Shown: positions 41,658 through 51,193, numbered from the stretch's first letter. The stretch is 52,207 bases of DNA from Candidatus Binatia bacterium (GCA_022824615.1 JAJDZM010000148.1:1-52207); one strand, 5' to 3'. A program made the numbers and translations. The notes: generated by a model from the sequence alone, not told the origin.

Positions 41658-43301
41658 ATGCGCCTTCGTATCTGTCTCGCCTCGTGTGCCCTCTTCCTCG
41701 GCTTGGCTGTGATGCCGGCACCGTCGTGGGGCATCATTGCCGTCACCGATGACGTTGAACTCGAAGGGTTTGTCAAAACCCAAAACATCATCCGTACCCC
41801 GATGTTTCGAGATGCGGAATTCATCATGCAGCGGAATACGGCGCAGCTGGAGGGCAAGTATTATTTTCTGCGTGAGAGTCAGGCTTTTGGTCGTTTCTCG
41901 ACCGGTCCGTTGGAAGAGGCCACACTCACCCTCATCGGTCGCGGCGTGTACGACTCGATTTACGACATTCGACACACGTATAACGAGGCGTTCGGCAAGG
42001 ATCAGCGACTTAACCGGCAGTTTGAGTACAAACTTCGCGAAGCCTTTGTCGATATGGTACTGCCGCCGTTCACTCTCCGGCTGGGTCGCCAGCAAGTCGT
42101 GTGGGGAGAGACCGATAATTTTCGGGCGCTGGACGTTATTAATCCGCTCGACCTGCGCTGGCACGCCAACTGGGAGCCCTGGGAAGATATTCGCATCCCG
42201 CTGTGGATGGCCCGGGCGATTTACGACATTGGTAAACTCGGCCCGCTCGAAGAATCTTTTGTCGAGGCCGTCTGGATTCCGTGGGATTTCCAGCCCAATA
42301 AAGTAGCCGCCGACCCCCGTCGTCCGTGGGGATTCATTGGCGACGGTCTTGCGAGAGTTGCCAATTCCGCCATCGTTGAGGATGAACTCTTTGACCTTAA
42401 CCTCATGGTGAGGGATGACAAGCCGAGTAAAAAATTCAAGAACGGCCAGGCCGGAGTCCGCTTCAAGGCCATCTGGGGTGGGATCGATTTCAGCCTCAAC
42501 TATTTCTACGGTTTTTCCGGCGACCCTGGCTTCAAGTCTCGCTCTGCCCGCCCCGACCGTAGGTATCCGTCCTGCGACCCGACCCAGGCTACCAACGTTA
42601 CACAAGGCTGCCTGCACGCCGTACTCGACCGCGTGCATCCACGCTCCCACGTTGTCGGCATTGCGGCCAACTATTCGGAGGAAAAATATACACAGTCCGT
42701 TTTCCGGGTGGAAACGACTTTCACCACGGGTGTGCCTGTCGCGCTTGACCCGACTGCGGCATTCACCCGACTCGACCCGGATGGGAATCTCTTTGACACC
42801 GCTGACCGTTCGGTCGTCATGCTGGCTATTGACCGCCCAACCTGGATTCGTCCACTGAATGATATACGGACGTTTTTTCTCTCCGCCCAGTTCTTCTGGC
42901 GACGCTATCTGGATTACAGCCGGCTCTACCGCGGCATTCCGTCCGTTCTTCGTGCCCGCAACAGTGGCGGCGAGGTCGTACCGGGTCGATTCGTCAGCAA
43001 GAATAGAGACAAAGTCGATCAGAACGAGTTTGTTATTACCTTTTCCGCTTCCACCAGCTATGGGCCAGGCGGGCTCTGGCAGCCGTTGTTTGTATTTGCG
43101 CTCGATCCGCTCTCCACAGGGGCGTATAACAAATTCGCTATGGACTACCTGTGGTCAAACTATTTCATCTTGCGGTTCGAGCAGAATTTCTTCTGGCGGG
43201 TCCGCTCACACGATCCCGGTCCCTGGGGCATTGGGGACCTGTACGGTCGCCCCCGCGACAGCCGCCACGAGAGTGTTGTCAGCGCGATCTTTCAGTTCTA
43301 G
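41658..43301 (+). CDS. DUF1302 outer-membrane-type beta-barrel protein
   Basis: 547 residues with a signal peptide (MRLRICLASCALFL..., cut near SWG/I) followed by amphipathic beta-strands and the conserved VLPPFTLRLGRQQVVWGET, as in DUF1302 proteins. It ends in an aromatic residue (SAIFQF), the usual mark of BAM-inserted barrels. DUF1302 with DUF1329 is widespread in Proteobacteria, usually with an RND (MMPL) transporter. None lies here, so the inner-membrane part must be elsewhere or replaced. It follows DUF1329 copy 2 by 18 bases, and its stop is 6 bases from that of the facing AMIN-TPR gene. Confidence 0.9.
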   Translation: MRLRICLASCALFLGLAVMPAPSWGIIAVTDDVELEGFVKTQNIIRTPMFRDAEFIMQRNTAQLEGKYYFLRESQAFGRFSTGPLEEATLTLIGRGVYDSIYDIRHTYNEAFGKDQRLNRQFEYKLREAFVDMVLPPFTLRLGRQQVVWGETDNFRALDVINPLDLRWHANWEPWEDIRIPLWMARAIYDIGKLGPLEESFVEAVWIPWDFQPNKVAADPRRPWGFIGDGLARVANSAIVEDELFDLNLMVRDDKPSKKFKNGQAGVRFKAIWGGIDFSLNYFYGFSGDPGFKSRSARPDRRYPSCDPTQATNVTQGCLHAVLDRVHPRSHVVGIAANYSEEKYTQSVFRVETTFTTGVPVALDPTAAFTRLDPDGNLFDTADRSVVMLAIDRPTWIRPLNDIRTFFLSAQFFWRRYLDYSRLYRGIPSVLRARNSGGEVVPGRFVSKNRDKVDQNEFVITFSASTSYGPGGLWQPLFVFALDPLSTGAYNKFAMDYLWSNYFILRFEQNFFWRVRSHDPGPWGIGDLYGRPRDSRHESVVSAIFQF

Positions 43302-43307
43302 AACGAG

Positions 43308-44492
43308 CTATGTTTCCGAGGCGCGGAGACGGTCTATCCGCCTCTGGACCTCGGACGCAAAAGACGCCTGTGGGTCCAACTCGATCGCGCGTTCATAGGC
43401 CGTAAGTGCTTGTGTTGGTTGCCCCAAGCTTTCCAGCGCCTCACCCAGATTGGCATGGGTATAGGCATAGTCCGGGTCTAAGGCGATCGCCTGTTGCCAC
43501 TCGTCCGCCGCAGCTTGGTGTTTGCCCTGTGCGGCAAAAATATGGCCCAAGCGGTCATGGATATACGATGAGGTGGGAACGAGTTGGAGGGCTTTGCGAT
43601 ACGCGGCCACGGCCTCTTGAGTATCGCCGTTGGCTTCGAGCGTACGGGCAAGATGCACATGGGCCATTGCATTATTCGGGTCGAGCCGCAGCGACGCCTG
43701 TAACATGTCAATCGCCTCATCACGCGCGCCATGATCCCCAAGCGCCAGCCCGAGCAGGTGGTGGGCCTTGGCATTGGTCGGCGCGAGACGAACCGTTTCG
43801 CGCCACTCAGCGATTGCCTCGTTCAGGTCGCCGGTATCGTAAAACTCTTGCCCCTGCCGCAGGTGAAGAAGGGCTTGGGACGATAAAGACCGCGGCGGTA
43901 ACGGGTCGGACGGTTGAGCGGGAGGCTCGGTCGCAGGCTGCGGGGCTGGGGTCGGCAGCGGTGGGGGTACGGCCGGGGCGGGCGTCGCTGGACGGACAGG
44001 GCGAGCGCGGGCAATTTCGCGCTTGGGCGCGGCTTTTGCCGTCTTGTTGGTATGCGAGAAAAGGATCTGAGAGTAGGCTTCTCCTGCAGTCCCGTTTTCG
44101 TGGACAAAGACAATGGCCACCCGGTCGGCGCGTTGTTCTACACTAAAGGGCGGAATCCTGGTCCGTTTGAGGTCCAGGACAAGCCGGAGATGGCCCGGAT
44201 GCGTACCAAGGCGAACCTGGGTAAGGAGTTCGTCATCCGCCTGGTACACGGCTGTTGGCGTGCCCCGGCGCGGGCCCTGTACGTCAATGACCAAACGGGA
44301 AGGAGACGAGAGGGCAAACGAATTGACGGTATCCGGTGGACGCGAGAACTGAAAGAGGACGGAGCGCCGATTTCCTTGTACCGAAAGTTGGACTTTCTGC
44401 AGACTCAGCAGATCGGACTGGGTATAGGCTGGGGTCCACCCTACGCCCAGCCAGACGGATATCGCACTGATAAAGATCCACACCTTGCGCAC
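43308..44492 (-). CDS. AMIN-domain/TPR protein, third copy
   Basis: 394 residues from GTG 44492 (GGAGAG about 12 nt upstream). A signal peptide (PAYTQ), AMIN domain (LLSLQKVQLSVQGNRRSVLFQ, LVIDVQGPRRG, VRLGTHPGHLRLVLDLKR), Ala/Pro-rich linker (about 155-200) and five or so TPR units (about 205-390) match the paralogs at 34722 and 36874. The three differ mainly in linker length. It lies beyond the DUF1302 gene, facing it, so AMIN-TPR genes bracket the DUF1329/DUF1302 genes. It is 22 bases downstream of the MFS gene and may be read with it. Confidence 0.88.
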   Translation of the reverse strand: MRKVWIFISAISVWLGVGWTPAYTQSDLLSLQKVQLSVQGNRRSVLFQFSRPPDTVNSFALSSPSRLVIDVQGPRRGTPTAVYQADDELLTQVRLGTHPGHLRLVLDLKRTRIPPFSVEQRADRVAIVFVHENGTAGEAYSQILFSHTNKTAKAAPKREIARARPVRPATPAPAVPPPLPTPAPQPATEPPAQPSDPLPPRSLSSQALLHLRQGQEFYDTGDLNEAIAEWRETVRLAPTNAKAHHLLGLALGDHGARDEAIDMLQASLRLDPNNAMAHVHLARTLEANGDTQEAVAAYRKALQLVPTSSYIHDRLGHIFAAQGKHQAAADEWQQAIALDPDYAYTHANLGEALESLGQPTQALTAYERAIELDPQASFASEVQRRIDRLRASET

Positions 44493-44514
44493 GGTTGTTC
44501 TCTCCTGCCAGGTT

Positions 44515-45714
44515 TTAATCTACTACAGCCGGCTCTTTTTCAACAACTCGCTCAGCCTGGAGAAGCACGTCAGCGTCATGGGTGAGGTAATAGCAGGCGA
44601 CTGTACACAGGACACACAGCAGACCCGCGCTATAGAACATACTGCTCAAATTATAATAATCGACCACAATACCAAAAACCGGTGGAGCAATGGTCATCCC
44701 AAAGCTATGGACCGTCAGGAGCGTGCTCATCACCGTTCCCATACTCGAACCCGGCGTATGCTCCATGGCCAGCGCCATGTGAGCGGGATAGGCCAGCCCA
44801 AACCCCGCACCAACCAGGGCATTCAGGACGAGTAAATGCCAAAACGTTGAGGTCAAGGGAAAACCAGCCAAGGCAATGGCGCTGATCAGGCTTCCGATAC
44901 CGATGAGGACCGCCTTATTCATGCGATCGGACAGTCGTCCGCACGGGGACTGAAGGACGGTGCTGATCAAGACGTTTAGAGAGATCAACGCCCCTACCTG
45001 CGAGGTGGTCAGCGGCAGCAGAGAGGCCGACAGCAGGGGCACGAAGACCCAGATGAGGGTGCTGGACAAGGCATATACCACCCGAAAGAGGGCGACGCCG
45101 AGAATGGGCCGCGAGGATAAGACCGTGTGCCAGGGGGCGATCTCCCTTTTTTCTGTAACGTGCTGTTTCTGGACTTCGGGTAAGAAGAAGAGCAGCAGGA
45201 GTAAAGACAACAAGCTCAGGACACCCAAGAGAATAAAGCTGGCCTGCATATTGAACAGGTCTTTAATCACCCCGCCTAGGATCGGCCCCCCGGCCACGCC
45301 GCCCAGAAAAGCCGTATTGACATAGCCGGCATACGCGCCCTCCTTTCCTTTCGGGGTCAGGTCGCCCACATAGGCCATGGAAACCGGCTGAACCATAGCG
45401 GTGGCTACCCCTTGGAGAGCCATGATTATGATGAGCGTCAACAGGCTGTTGGCGAGCAGATAGGCAACCGAGCTGAGGGCGTAGCCGAACAGCCCCCAGA
45501 GGAGAAACGCCTTGCGGCCATGTCGGTCCGAGGCCCGACCGATGAGGGGTAGCAGAAAAGTGCGAGACGCCGAGTGTGCCCCGAACAAGATGCCGACCGC
45601 TACGCCGCTCGCTCCAAACTCCTGGGCGTAGATGGGGATAAAGGGAATCACCAACCCGTTGCCGAGCATAGTGGCAAACAGTGCCACCGACAGAACAAAA
45701 AGCGGCCCGCTCAT
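44515..45714 (-). CDS. MFS transporter
   Basis: 399 residues with about 12 hydrophobic helices. MFS signatures are visible: the loop 2-3 motif GRASDRHGRKAFL and its repeat in the second half (GRLSDRMNKAVLIG). AGAGGGCAGT precedes the ATG. The substrate is unknown; drug/proton antiport-like sequence in the first half makes efflux plausible. The amidase gene lies upstream on the same strand with a 110-base gap, so amide uptake followed by hydrolysis is another option. Confidence 0.92.
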   Translation of the reverse strand: MSGPLFVLSVALFATMLGNGLVIPFIPIYAQEFGASGVAVGILFGAHSASRTFLLPLIGRASDRHGRKAFLLWGLFGYALSSVAYLLANSLLTLIIIMALQGVATAMVQPVSMAYVGDLTPKGKEGAYAGYVNTAFLGGVAGGPILGGVIKDLFNMQASFILLGVLSLLSLLLLLFFLPEVQKQHVTEKREIAPWHTVLSSRPILGVALFRVVYALSSTLIWVFVPLLSASLLPLTTSQVGALISLNVLISTVLQSPCGRLSDRMNKAVLIGIGSLISAIALAGFPLTSTFWHLLVLNALVGAGFGLAYPAHMALAMEHTPGSSMGTVMSTLLTVHSFGMTIAPPVFGIVVDYYNLSSMFYSAGLLCVLCTVACYYLTHDADVLLQAERVVEKEPAVVD

Positions 45715-45824
45715 ACTGCCCTCTGAGCTATCAGCCGCTTGGAGGAACAGCTAGGCCGCTCCCTCGTCAGCCCAGTGCTCTCGTCCGAAAAATCGAATCT
45801 CTGGTTATTGTGTAACAGTGTCGC

Positions 45825-47291
45825 CTATTCTGCCCGGACCGAGGGCCACTGCTCCGCCCAGGGCTTAGCCTGCTCAAGCTGTGAGGCCAGGCGAAACAGG
45901 ATGTTCTCTCGGCCGTAGGCGGCCACGAGCTGAACGCCGATGGGCAGTCCCGCGCTGTTCCAATGCAGCGGCAGCGAGATGGCCGGCTGGCCGGTGACAT
46001 TAAACGGCACGGTAAACGGCATGAGAGTGGCCGAACGCCGCGCCCCTCCAAGCGGATTCTCCGGTGTGGAGACAAACTCGCCCAAGCGGGGCGGGGGCTC
46101 GGCGATAGTTGGGGTGACGAGGATGTCAAAGCCGGCGGAGCCGTCTTCGGGCTGCCACCAGTGGGCGAGCCGGCGCGTGTCGGCCTGGAGCCACTCAAGG
46201 GCTTCGATATAGCGCGTCGCGGTACGGGCGCGACCGACTTCGACCATGGCCCAGGTGTGAATCTCCACATCATCCTGGGTGACGGCTTTACCCGTCTGTC
46301 TGCCCAAGGTGTCAATATGAGAGGCGATAGCGCTCGTCAGAATTGCCCACACGTGCCGGCGGCGTTCTTGCTCGTCGTTCAGCGCACTGGGGTAGGAGTC
46401 CTCAACCGTGTGACCGAGTGAACTCAGAAGCTGGGCTGTAGCCTGGACGGCTACAACACAGTCCGAATGCAGCGGGGTTGCCTGCCCAGGGAAATCCGCC
46501 AGAGCGCCAATCCGCAATACTCCCGGATCAGCACCGACCTCTTCAAGAAAAGGGCGCGCCGGCGGGGTGGCAAAATACGGATCGCCCGGCATGGGACCGG
46601 CAATCGCATCAAGAACCGCGGCCGTATCGCGGACACTCCGTGTTACAACGTGTTCGTTGACCAGACCCTGCCAGACCTCGCCGTATTCCGGTCCGAGAGA
46701 GGCGCGTGCGCGGGTGGATTTGAGCCCGACCAGACCGCACTCGCTGGCCGGCACCCGAGTCGAACCCCCACCGTCGTTGGCATGGGCCGCCGGGACCATG
46801 CCCGAGGCCACGGCGGCGCCAGCGCCGCCGCTGGAACCGCCGGTGGAATGGTCTGTATTCCAGGGGTTCCGACTTGGGCCGTAGGCATCCGGTTCGGCCG
46901 TCGGCATGGTCGCAAACTCGGGGGTGTTGGTCTTACCCAGGAAGATGAAGCCCGCGGCTCTGAGTTTAGCAGCCATATAGGTGTCTTCTTTTGCGGTCCA
47001 GCCAAGCTCTTTCAGAAAGCGGCTGCCTTGATGATAGGGGTCGCCAGCGGAATGACAGCCAAAGTCCTTGAGGAGAAACGGGACGCCGGTGAACGGCCCG
47101 TCGGGTAGCTGAGCCGATTTTGCCTGGTCGCGCGCTTTCTCAAAAAGAGGCGTGATCACGGCGTTGAGCCGCGGGTTGACGTGCTCAATACGGGTAATGG
47201 CGGCGTCTACCAGTTCGAGCGGCGTTGCTCGTCCTGTCCGGACGAGGTCGGCCTGCGCCAGTGCATCGAGGTGGGCGAGTCGGTCAGCCAT
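45825..47291 (-). CDS. Amidase-signature-family amidase
   Basis: 488 residues, full family length. The Ser-cisSer-Lys triad is visible: Lys75 (PFLLKDFG), cis-Ser153 (TGGSSGGAG) and Ser177 (DGGGSTRVPAS). It hydrolyses a carboxamide to acid and ammonia. It is not GatA, because no gatB/gatC neighbours are present and the sequence after the signature follows general amidases. GGAGGAATGTATT precedes the ATG. It is divergent from the RidA gene, with 190 bases between starts, and upstream of the MFS gene. Confidence 0.92.
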   Translation of the reverse strand: MADRLAHLDALAQADLVRTGRATPLELVDAAITRIEHVNPRLNAVITPLFEKARDQAKSAQLPDGPFTGVPFLLKDFGCHSAGDPYHQGSRFLKELGWTAKEDTYMAAKLRAAGFIFLGKTNTPEFATMPTAEPDAYGPSRNPWNTDHSTGGSSGGAGAAVASGMVPAAHANDGGGSTRVPASECGLVGLKSTRARASLGPEYGEVWQGLVNEHVVTRSVRDTAAVLDAIAGPMPGDPYFATPPARPFLEEVGADPGVLRIGALADFPGQATPLHSDCVVAVQATAQLLSSLGHTVEDSYPSALNDEQERRRHVWAILTSAIASHIDTLGRQTGKAVTQDDVEIHTWAMVEVGRARTATRYIEALEWLQADTRRLAHWWQPEDGSAGFDILVTPTIAEPPPRLGEFVSTPENPLGGARRSATLMPFTVPFNVTGQPAISLPLHWNSAGLPIGVQLVAAYGRENILFRLASQLEQAKPWAEQWPSVRAE

Positions 47292-47481
47292 AATACATTC
47301 CTCCAGTGCGGATACCTCCTCCTAACAAAGGCAAAAGGAAATGAGAAGGGAGACACACGCCAAATCAAGCTTTCCCTTTTACAAGCGTTGACAGTCACCT
47401 CTTGTCTCAACCCTCCCTGGACATTCTCTATCTTTATGTTGCCCTGACTGGTATGCAGGGCTGACGGGAAGGAGGGGCACT

Positions 47482-47871
47482 ATGCGTACGGACATTACCC
47501 CACCGGCGATGCGGAATATCAGAGAACGCTTCCGCTACTCTCCGGGTGTGAGGGCCGGGAATTTCTTGTATATCGCCGGCCAAGTCGGGCGGGATGAGAA
47601 CTTGCAGGTTGTGGCAGATAAGGAAGCGCAGTTTGTGCAGGCGTTCGAAAACGTCAAAAAAGTGCTGACCGAAGCCGGAGCGACGTTTGACGATGTCGTG
47701 GAGATGGTCACCTACCATACCGACCTGCGTGACCTGCAACTCTTTATTGATGTCAAAGATCGCTACATTACGAATCTTGACCGACTCCCGACCTGGACGG
47801 GAATCGGTACTCCGGCGCTGGCGATGCCTGGGCTCTTGGTCGAGATTAAGTGCACAGCGTATCTGGAGTAA
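47482..47871 (+). CDS. RidA (YjgF/YER057c/UK114)-family protein
   Basis: 129 residues with the family pattern YSPGVRAGNFLYIAGQVG, AFENVKKVLTEAGATFDDVV and a C-terminal EIKC stretch. The Arg that binds substrate in true RidA (in the R-x-x-V near residue 105) is not present in the expected context (ALAMPGLLVEIKC), so this is more likely a non-RidA subgroup (Rid1-7 type) acting in catabolism than the housekeeping imine deaminase. GAAGGAGGGGCACT precedes the ATG. The MFS gene follows after 31 bases. Confidence 0.88.
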   Translation: MRTDITPPAMRNIRERFRYSPGVRAGNFLYIAGQVGRDENLQVVADKEAQFVQAFENVKKVLTEAGATFDDVVEMVTYHTDLRDLQLFIDVKDRYITNLDRLPTWTGIGTPALAMPGLLVEIKCTAYLE

Positions 47872-47902
47872 TGTCGCTCCTCCATTGCAGAAAGTAGGGT
47901 GC

Positions 47903-49171
47903 ATGTCGCAAGCCGAACGAGTGGGACAAGAACAGTCCTCCTATGGGTGGGTCATCGTCTTTGCCGGACTTATCATCAGCCTGTGCATGTACGGCGTCAT
48001 CGAGTCTTTCGCCATTATGTTCAAGCCTATCGCCGAGCAGTTTACCTGGGATCGGGGCACGGTTTCGGTTGCGTCGATGATTAGCTGGAGCAGCTTTGGT
48101 ATCTCCAGCCTGATCTGTGGCCGCCTGAGTGATCGCTTCGGTTCCAAATGGGTGATTATTACCGGCGGCCTGTTCTTTGTGGCTGGCACGTTTTTGATGA
48201 GCCAAGTGCAATCCCTGTGGCAACTCTATGTGTATTTTGGGGTGGTGCTGGCGATCGGCCGCTCGGCGACGGGTGTCCCGATGGTGGCCCTGGTGACAAA
48301 ATGGTTCGTGAAGCGCCAGGGGTTGGCGCTGGCCATTGCCCAGTCACAAAATGTAGGCTCGGCGGTGTTTGCTCCGCTGGCCGTTTTCCTGCTCGCCCAT
48401 AATGACTGGCGCTGGTCGTATATCTGGCTCGGAGTGATTACCCTCATCGTGCTGCCCCTCTCCATGCTCATGCGGGATAAAAAGGTCGAACCGACTGAGG
48501 CTCAGAAGTCAGGCTCAGCACTCAAGCATGGTCCAGTACATGTTTCAGCCCCCGGCATGACGCTAGGTGAAGCCATGCGGACACGGGCCTTTTGGACGCT
48601 GAACCTCATGGTGCTGGGCTGCTGCATGTGCCACTCGTGCATCTTGTTGCACGGGTTCAATCATATGACTGACGTGGGCATGTTGGAATCGGTGGCGGCC
48701 CGGGTCGTCATGCTGATGGCCGTGTTTGGCATGGTCGGGAAAATCATCAACGGTCTGTTGGCCGACCGAATTGGCGCGAAATGGGCCATTGCGCTCTTTC
48801 TCGGTCTCCAGGCGGTGATGATTCCGTTTTTTATTGAAGCCCGCCAAGCTCCCTCTTTCTATTCGTGGGCTATCTTGTTCGGGCTGGGTTTTGGTGGCCC
48901 CATGCCGGTCTATGCCATGCTCTTCCGGGAGTATTTCGGCACGCGGGCCATTGGGACCATCTTAGGCGCGTTCTTTATGGTCGCGTCCATAGGTATGGGA
49001 TCGGGCGGCATGATGGGTGGCTTCTTGTATAGCGAGTTCGGGGATTATGTCGTACCGTTTCTGACGAGTACGAGCACCGGCACGATTGCGGCGTTGCTCG
49101 CCCTGACTTTGCCATCCTCGACGCGAACTGCCCGGATGCCGGTGCCGCAAGTCAGCCTTCAGACCAGTTGA
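47903..49171 (+). CDS. MFS transporter, oxalate/formate-antiporter-like
   Basis: 422 residues from the ATG at 47903; the longer frame runs back into the RidA gene and is not supported. There are 12 predicted helices: SYGWVIVFAGLIISLCMYG opens helix 1, GRLSDRFGSKWVI is the loop 2-3 motif, and a middle loop (about 190-220) separates the halves. The opening SYGWVIVxxG and MISW segments are typical of the monocarboxylate/OFA branch, so an organic anion is the likely substrate. Its coupling to a RidA-like gene suggests use of a nitrogenous or keto acid. Confidence 0.9.
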   Translation: MSQAERVGQEQSSYGWVIVFAGLIISLCMYGVIESFAIMFKPIAEQFTWDRGTVSVASMISWSSFGISSLICGRLSDRFGSKWVIITGGLFFVAGTFLMSQVQSLWQLYVYFGVVLAIGRSATGVPMVALVTKWFVKRQGLALAIAQSQNVGSAVFAPLAVFLLAHNDWRWSYIWLGVITLIVLPLSMLMRDKKVEPTEAQKSGSALKHGPVHVSAPGMTLGEAMRTRAFWTLNLMVLGCCMCHSCILLHGFNHMTDVGMLESVAARVVMLMAVFGMVGKIINGLLADRIGAKWAIALFLGLQAVMIPFFIEARQAPSFYSWAILFGLGFGGPMPVYAMLFREYFGTRAIGTILGAFFMVASIGMGSGGMMGGFLYSEFGDYVVPFLTSTSTGTIAALLALTLPSSTRTARMPVPQVSLQTS

Positions 49172-49268
49172 CCTCTACCGCAGAAAAGCAGTAATGCAGA
49201 GAAACGAGCAATGATCTCGGGGAAGCTGCCCCGGTGTACAGGGCAGATTTGTAAAGGAGGATGAGTGT

Positions 49269-50447
49269 ATGCAGTTCTTTAACTTTCATCTGATGCCGTG
49301 GCCGCACGTTCCCGAAGACTTTGACGATACCTCGAAATATCCCTCAGCCTGGGTCACCTTCTCGAATGAACACTATGACCCGGATAAAGGTCGTGACATC
49401 TATAACCGCTATCTTGACGAATTGGAGTATGCAGAAACCCTCGGTTTCGACGGCGTATGTGTGAACGAGCACCATCAAAACACCTATGGCACCATGCCCT
49501 CGCCGAATATCATTGGGGCGCTGCTGGCACGGCGAACCAACCGTGTCAAAATTGCCATGGTCGGCAACGGACTGCCGCTCCGGGACCATCCCATCCGGGT
49601 TGCCGAAGAAATCGCCATGCTGGATGTGGTGAGCGGGGGACGGATCATCTCCGGCTTTGTGCGCGGCATTGGCTGTGAGTATTATTCGATGGGAGTCAAT
49701 CCGACCCACTCGATTGCGCGCTTTCGCGAGGCACACGATTTGATTATTCGCGCCTGGACCGAGACGGGACCGTTTAACTTTGATGGGGAGCACTACCAGG
49801 TCCGTTACGTGAACGTCTGGCCCCGTCCGTATCAAAAGCCGCATCCGCAAATCTGGATTCCCGGTTTCGGGAGTAAAGAGACCATGGGCTGGTGTGCCGA
49901 CTCGGCCCGCAAATACCCCTATCTGGCCGTGTATATGTCTGACGATCTGGTCAAGATGTATTTTGATCAGTACCGCGACGCGGCGGAAGAATCCGGCTAT
50001 ACCGCCTCGCCCTACCAGATGGGCCATTTACTGCCCATCTATGTGGCGGAAACAGATCAACGCGCTCGGGAAGAAGCCGCGGAGCATGTGCTGTGGCTCT
50101 ATCACAGAGGGCTGCGCATCCCGCTTAACATGTTATTCCCACCGGGCTATGTGACCCATCAATCCATGCGGCATATTCTCAATATTGCGGACGAATTGGA
50201 CTATGCGAATATGTCTTTTGACGATTTCAATACGCGGGGCTATTGCGTGGTTGGCAGTGTGGAAACCGTCAGGCAAAGACTCGTCGAATCAATCGGCAAG
50301 CTGGGCTATGGCATTTTACTGTCCCTGCTGCAAATTGGCGATATGCCGCACCACCGGACGATCAAAAATATGGAACTCTTTGCTACTGAAGTCATGCCCT
50401 ATTTGAAAAAAGAGTTTCAGGACATGCCGGAGAAGTGGGCCGCGTAA
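49269..50447 (+). CDS. LLM-class flavin-dependent oxidoreductase
   Basis: 392 residues, luciferase-like barrel: ETLGFDGVCVNEHHQNTYG, NRVKIAMVGNGLPLRDHPIRVAEE and DVVSGGRIISGFVRGIGCEY. It is a different subgroup from the genes at 15501 and 23404 and opens MQFFNFHLMPWPH. FMN-dependent monooxygenation or dehydrogenation is expected. AAAGGAGGATGAGTGT precedes the ATG. The gap to the MFS gene is 97 bases. A large hairpin follows its stop. Confidence 0.92.
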   Translation: MQFFNFHLMPWPHVPEDFDDTSKYPSAWVTFSNEHYDPDKGRDIYNRYLDELEYAETLGFDGVCVNEHHQNTYGTMPSPNIIGALLARRTNRVKIAMVGNGLPLRDHPIRVAEEIAMLDVVSGGRIISGFVRGIGCEYYSMGVNPTHSIARFREAHDLIIRAWTETGPFNFDGEHYQVRYVNVWPRPYQKPHPQIWIPGFGSKETMGWCADSARKYPYLAVYMSDDLVKMYFDQYRDAAEESGYTASPYQMGHLLPIYVAETDQRAREEAAEHVLWLYHRGLRIPLNMLFPPGYVTHQSMRHILNIADELDYANMSFDDFNTRGYCVVGSVETVRQRLVESIGKLGYGILLSLLQIGDMPHHRTIKNMELFATEVMPYLKKEFQDMPEKWAA

Positions 50448-50455
50448 GGATGCCC

Positions 50456-50501
50456 GCAGCAAGCGCCACACGTGCATATGCTTCAGTGTGACGTTTGCTG
50501 C
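50456..50501. terminator. Long hairpin between convergent genes, possible bidirectional terminator
   Basis: The 16-base arm 50456-50471 (GCAGCAAGCGCCACAC) pairs with 50486-50501 with two mismatched or wobble positions across a 14-nt loop. It lies just after the stop at 50447 and before the stop at 50524 of the opposite gene. There is no U-run, so termination is likely but not certain. Confidence 0.6.
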
Positions 50502-50523
50502 CCTTCTTGGAAGCCTGCGAGTA

Positions 50524-51084
50524 TTATAGAGAGAGGTTCAATCCGGGCCGGCGTTGCGATTTGCGCCGCAGCCGGAGTCGGGTCCAGCCCAAGAGCCAGC
50601 CAATAAGCAACACGCCTGCCCCGGCGAGAAAGCTCGATACCGAGGCGTCACGCCGGAGTTGGTTCCGCTCCAGCGTCAGGGTCTGTAGCTGGTCGGTATA
50701 TGCCGCCTCATCGCGCTGTATTTCTTCCTGCGCGGCCTGAAGCCGAGTGTTTTCCTTCAGAAGACGATCTAACTCCTGATTCTGTTTGGCGATTTGATCC
50801 TCAAGAAGCTGCACCTGACGTGCTGGAGGGATTTGCTCAGTCACGTATCCTTTCAGAATATAGCCCTCACGGCCGTCGGGGAGGGCAACGAGGTAATAAT
50901 CTTCTTCGGCTTCACGGACCAATTCAACGGCATTACCGGTCTTGAGTACGGCAATGATTTTGTTGCGCAGGCTCGGGCCTGTCCGTACCATGACCTCACG
51001 ATAGTCACTCACGTATAAATCTTGCGCCTGACTGACAGTAGGAAAGAGAAGAACGAGAACAAGAAGTATTAGCAGCTTCCTCAT
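50524..51084 (-). CDS. Secreted/membrane SH3-domain protein with coiled coil (TIGR04211-like)
   Basis: 186 residues from the ATG at 51084, chosen because the signal peptide (MRKLLILLVLVLLFPTVSQAQ) starts there; a GTG at 51102 adds six residues. A bacterial SH3 domain (about 21-85: VMVRTGPSLRNKIIAVLKTGN) is followed by a coiled coil (about 95-150) and one transmembrane helix (about 153-170, AGAGVLLIGWLLGW) with a basic tail. The protein is thus anchored in the inner membrane with the SH3 domain in the periplasm. The family order matches TIGR04211 proteins of unknown function (YgiM-like). Confidence 0.88.
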   Translation of the reverse strand: MRKLLILLVLVLLFPTVSQAQDLYVSDYREVMVRTGPSLRNKIIAVLKTGNAVELVREAEEDYYLVALPDGREGYILKGYVTEQIPPARQVQLLEDQIAKQNQELDRLLKENTRLQAAQEEIQRDEAAYTDQLQTLTLERNQLRRDASVSSFLAGAGVLLIGWLLGWTRLRLRRKSQRRPGLNLSL

Positions 51085-51193
51085 CACCACATCACTTACC
51101 ACATCGAGGTTTCCCTATCGATAACCCGACTGTTCATTGAGTACAACCCCAAGCCTGAGTCGTGCCGACTTCTGCCCTCAGAACAGAACGACT

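Noticed and set aside
47388-47393. TTGACA as -35 of a RidA promoter
   Set aside because: No acceptable -10 at 16-18 bases; the following sequence is C-rich.
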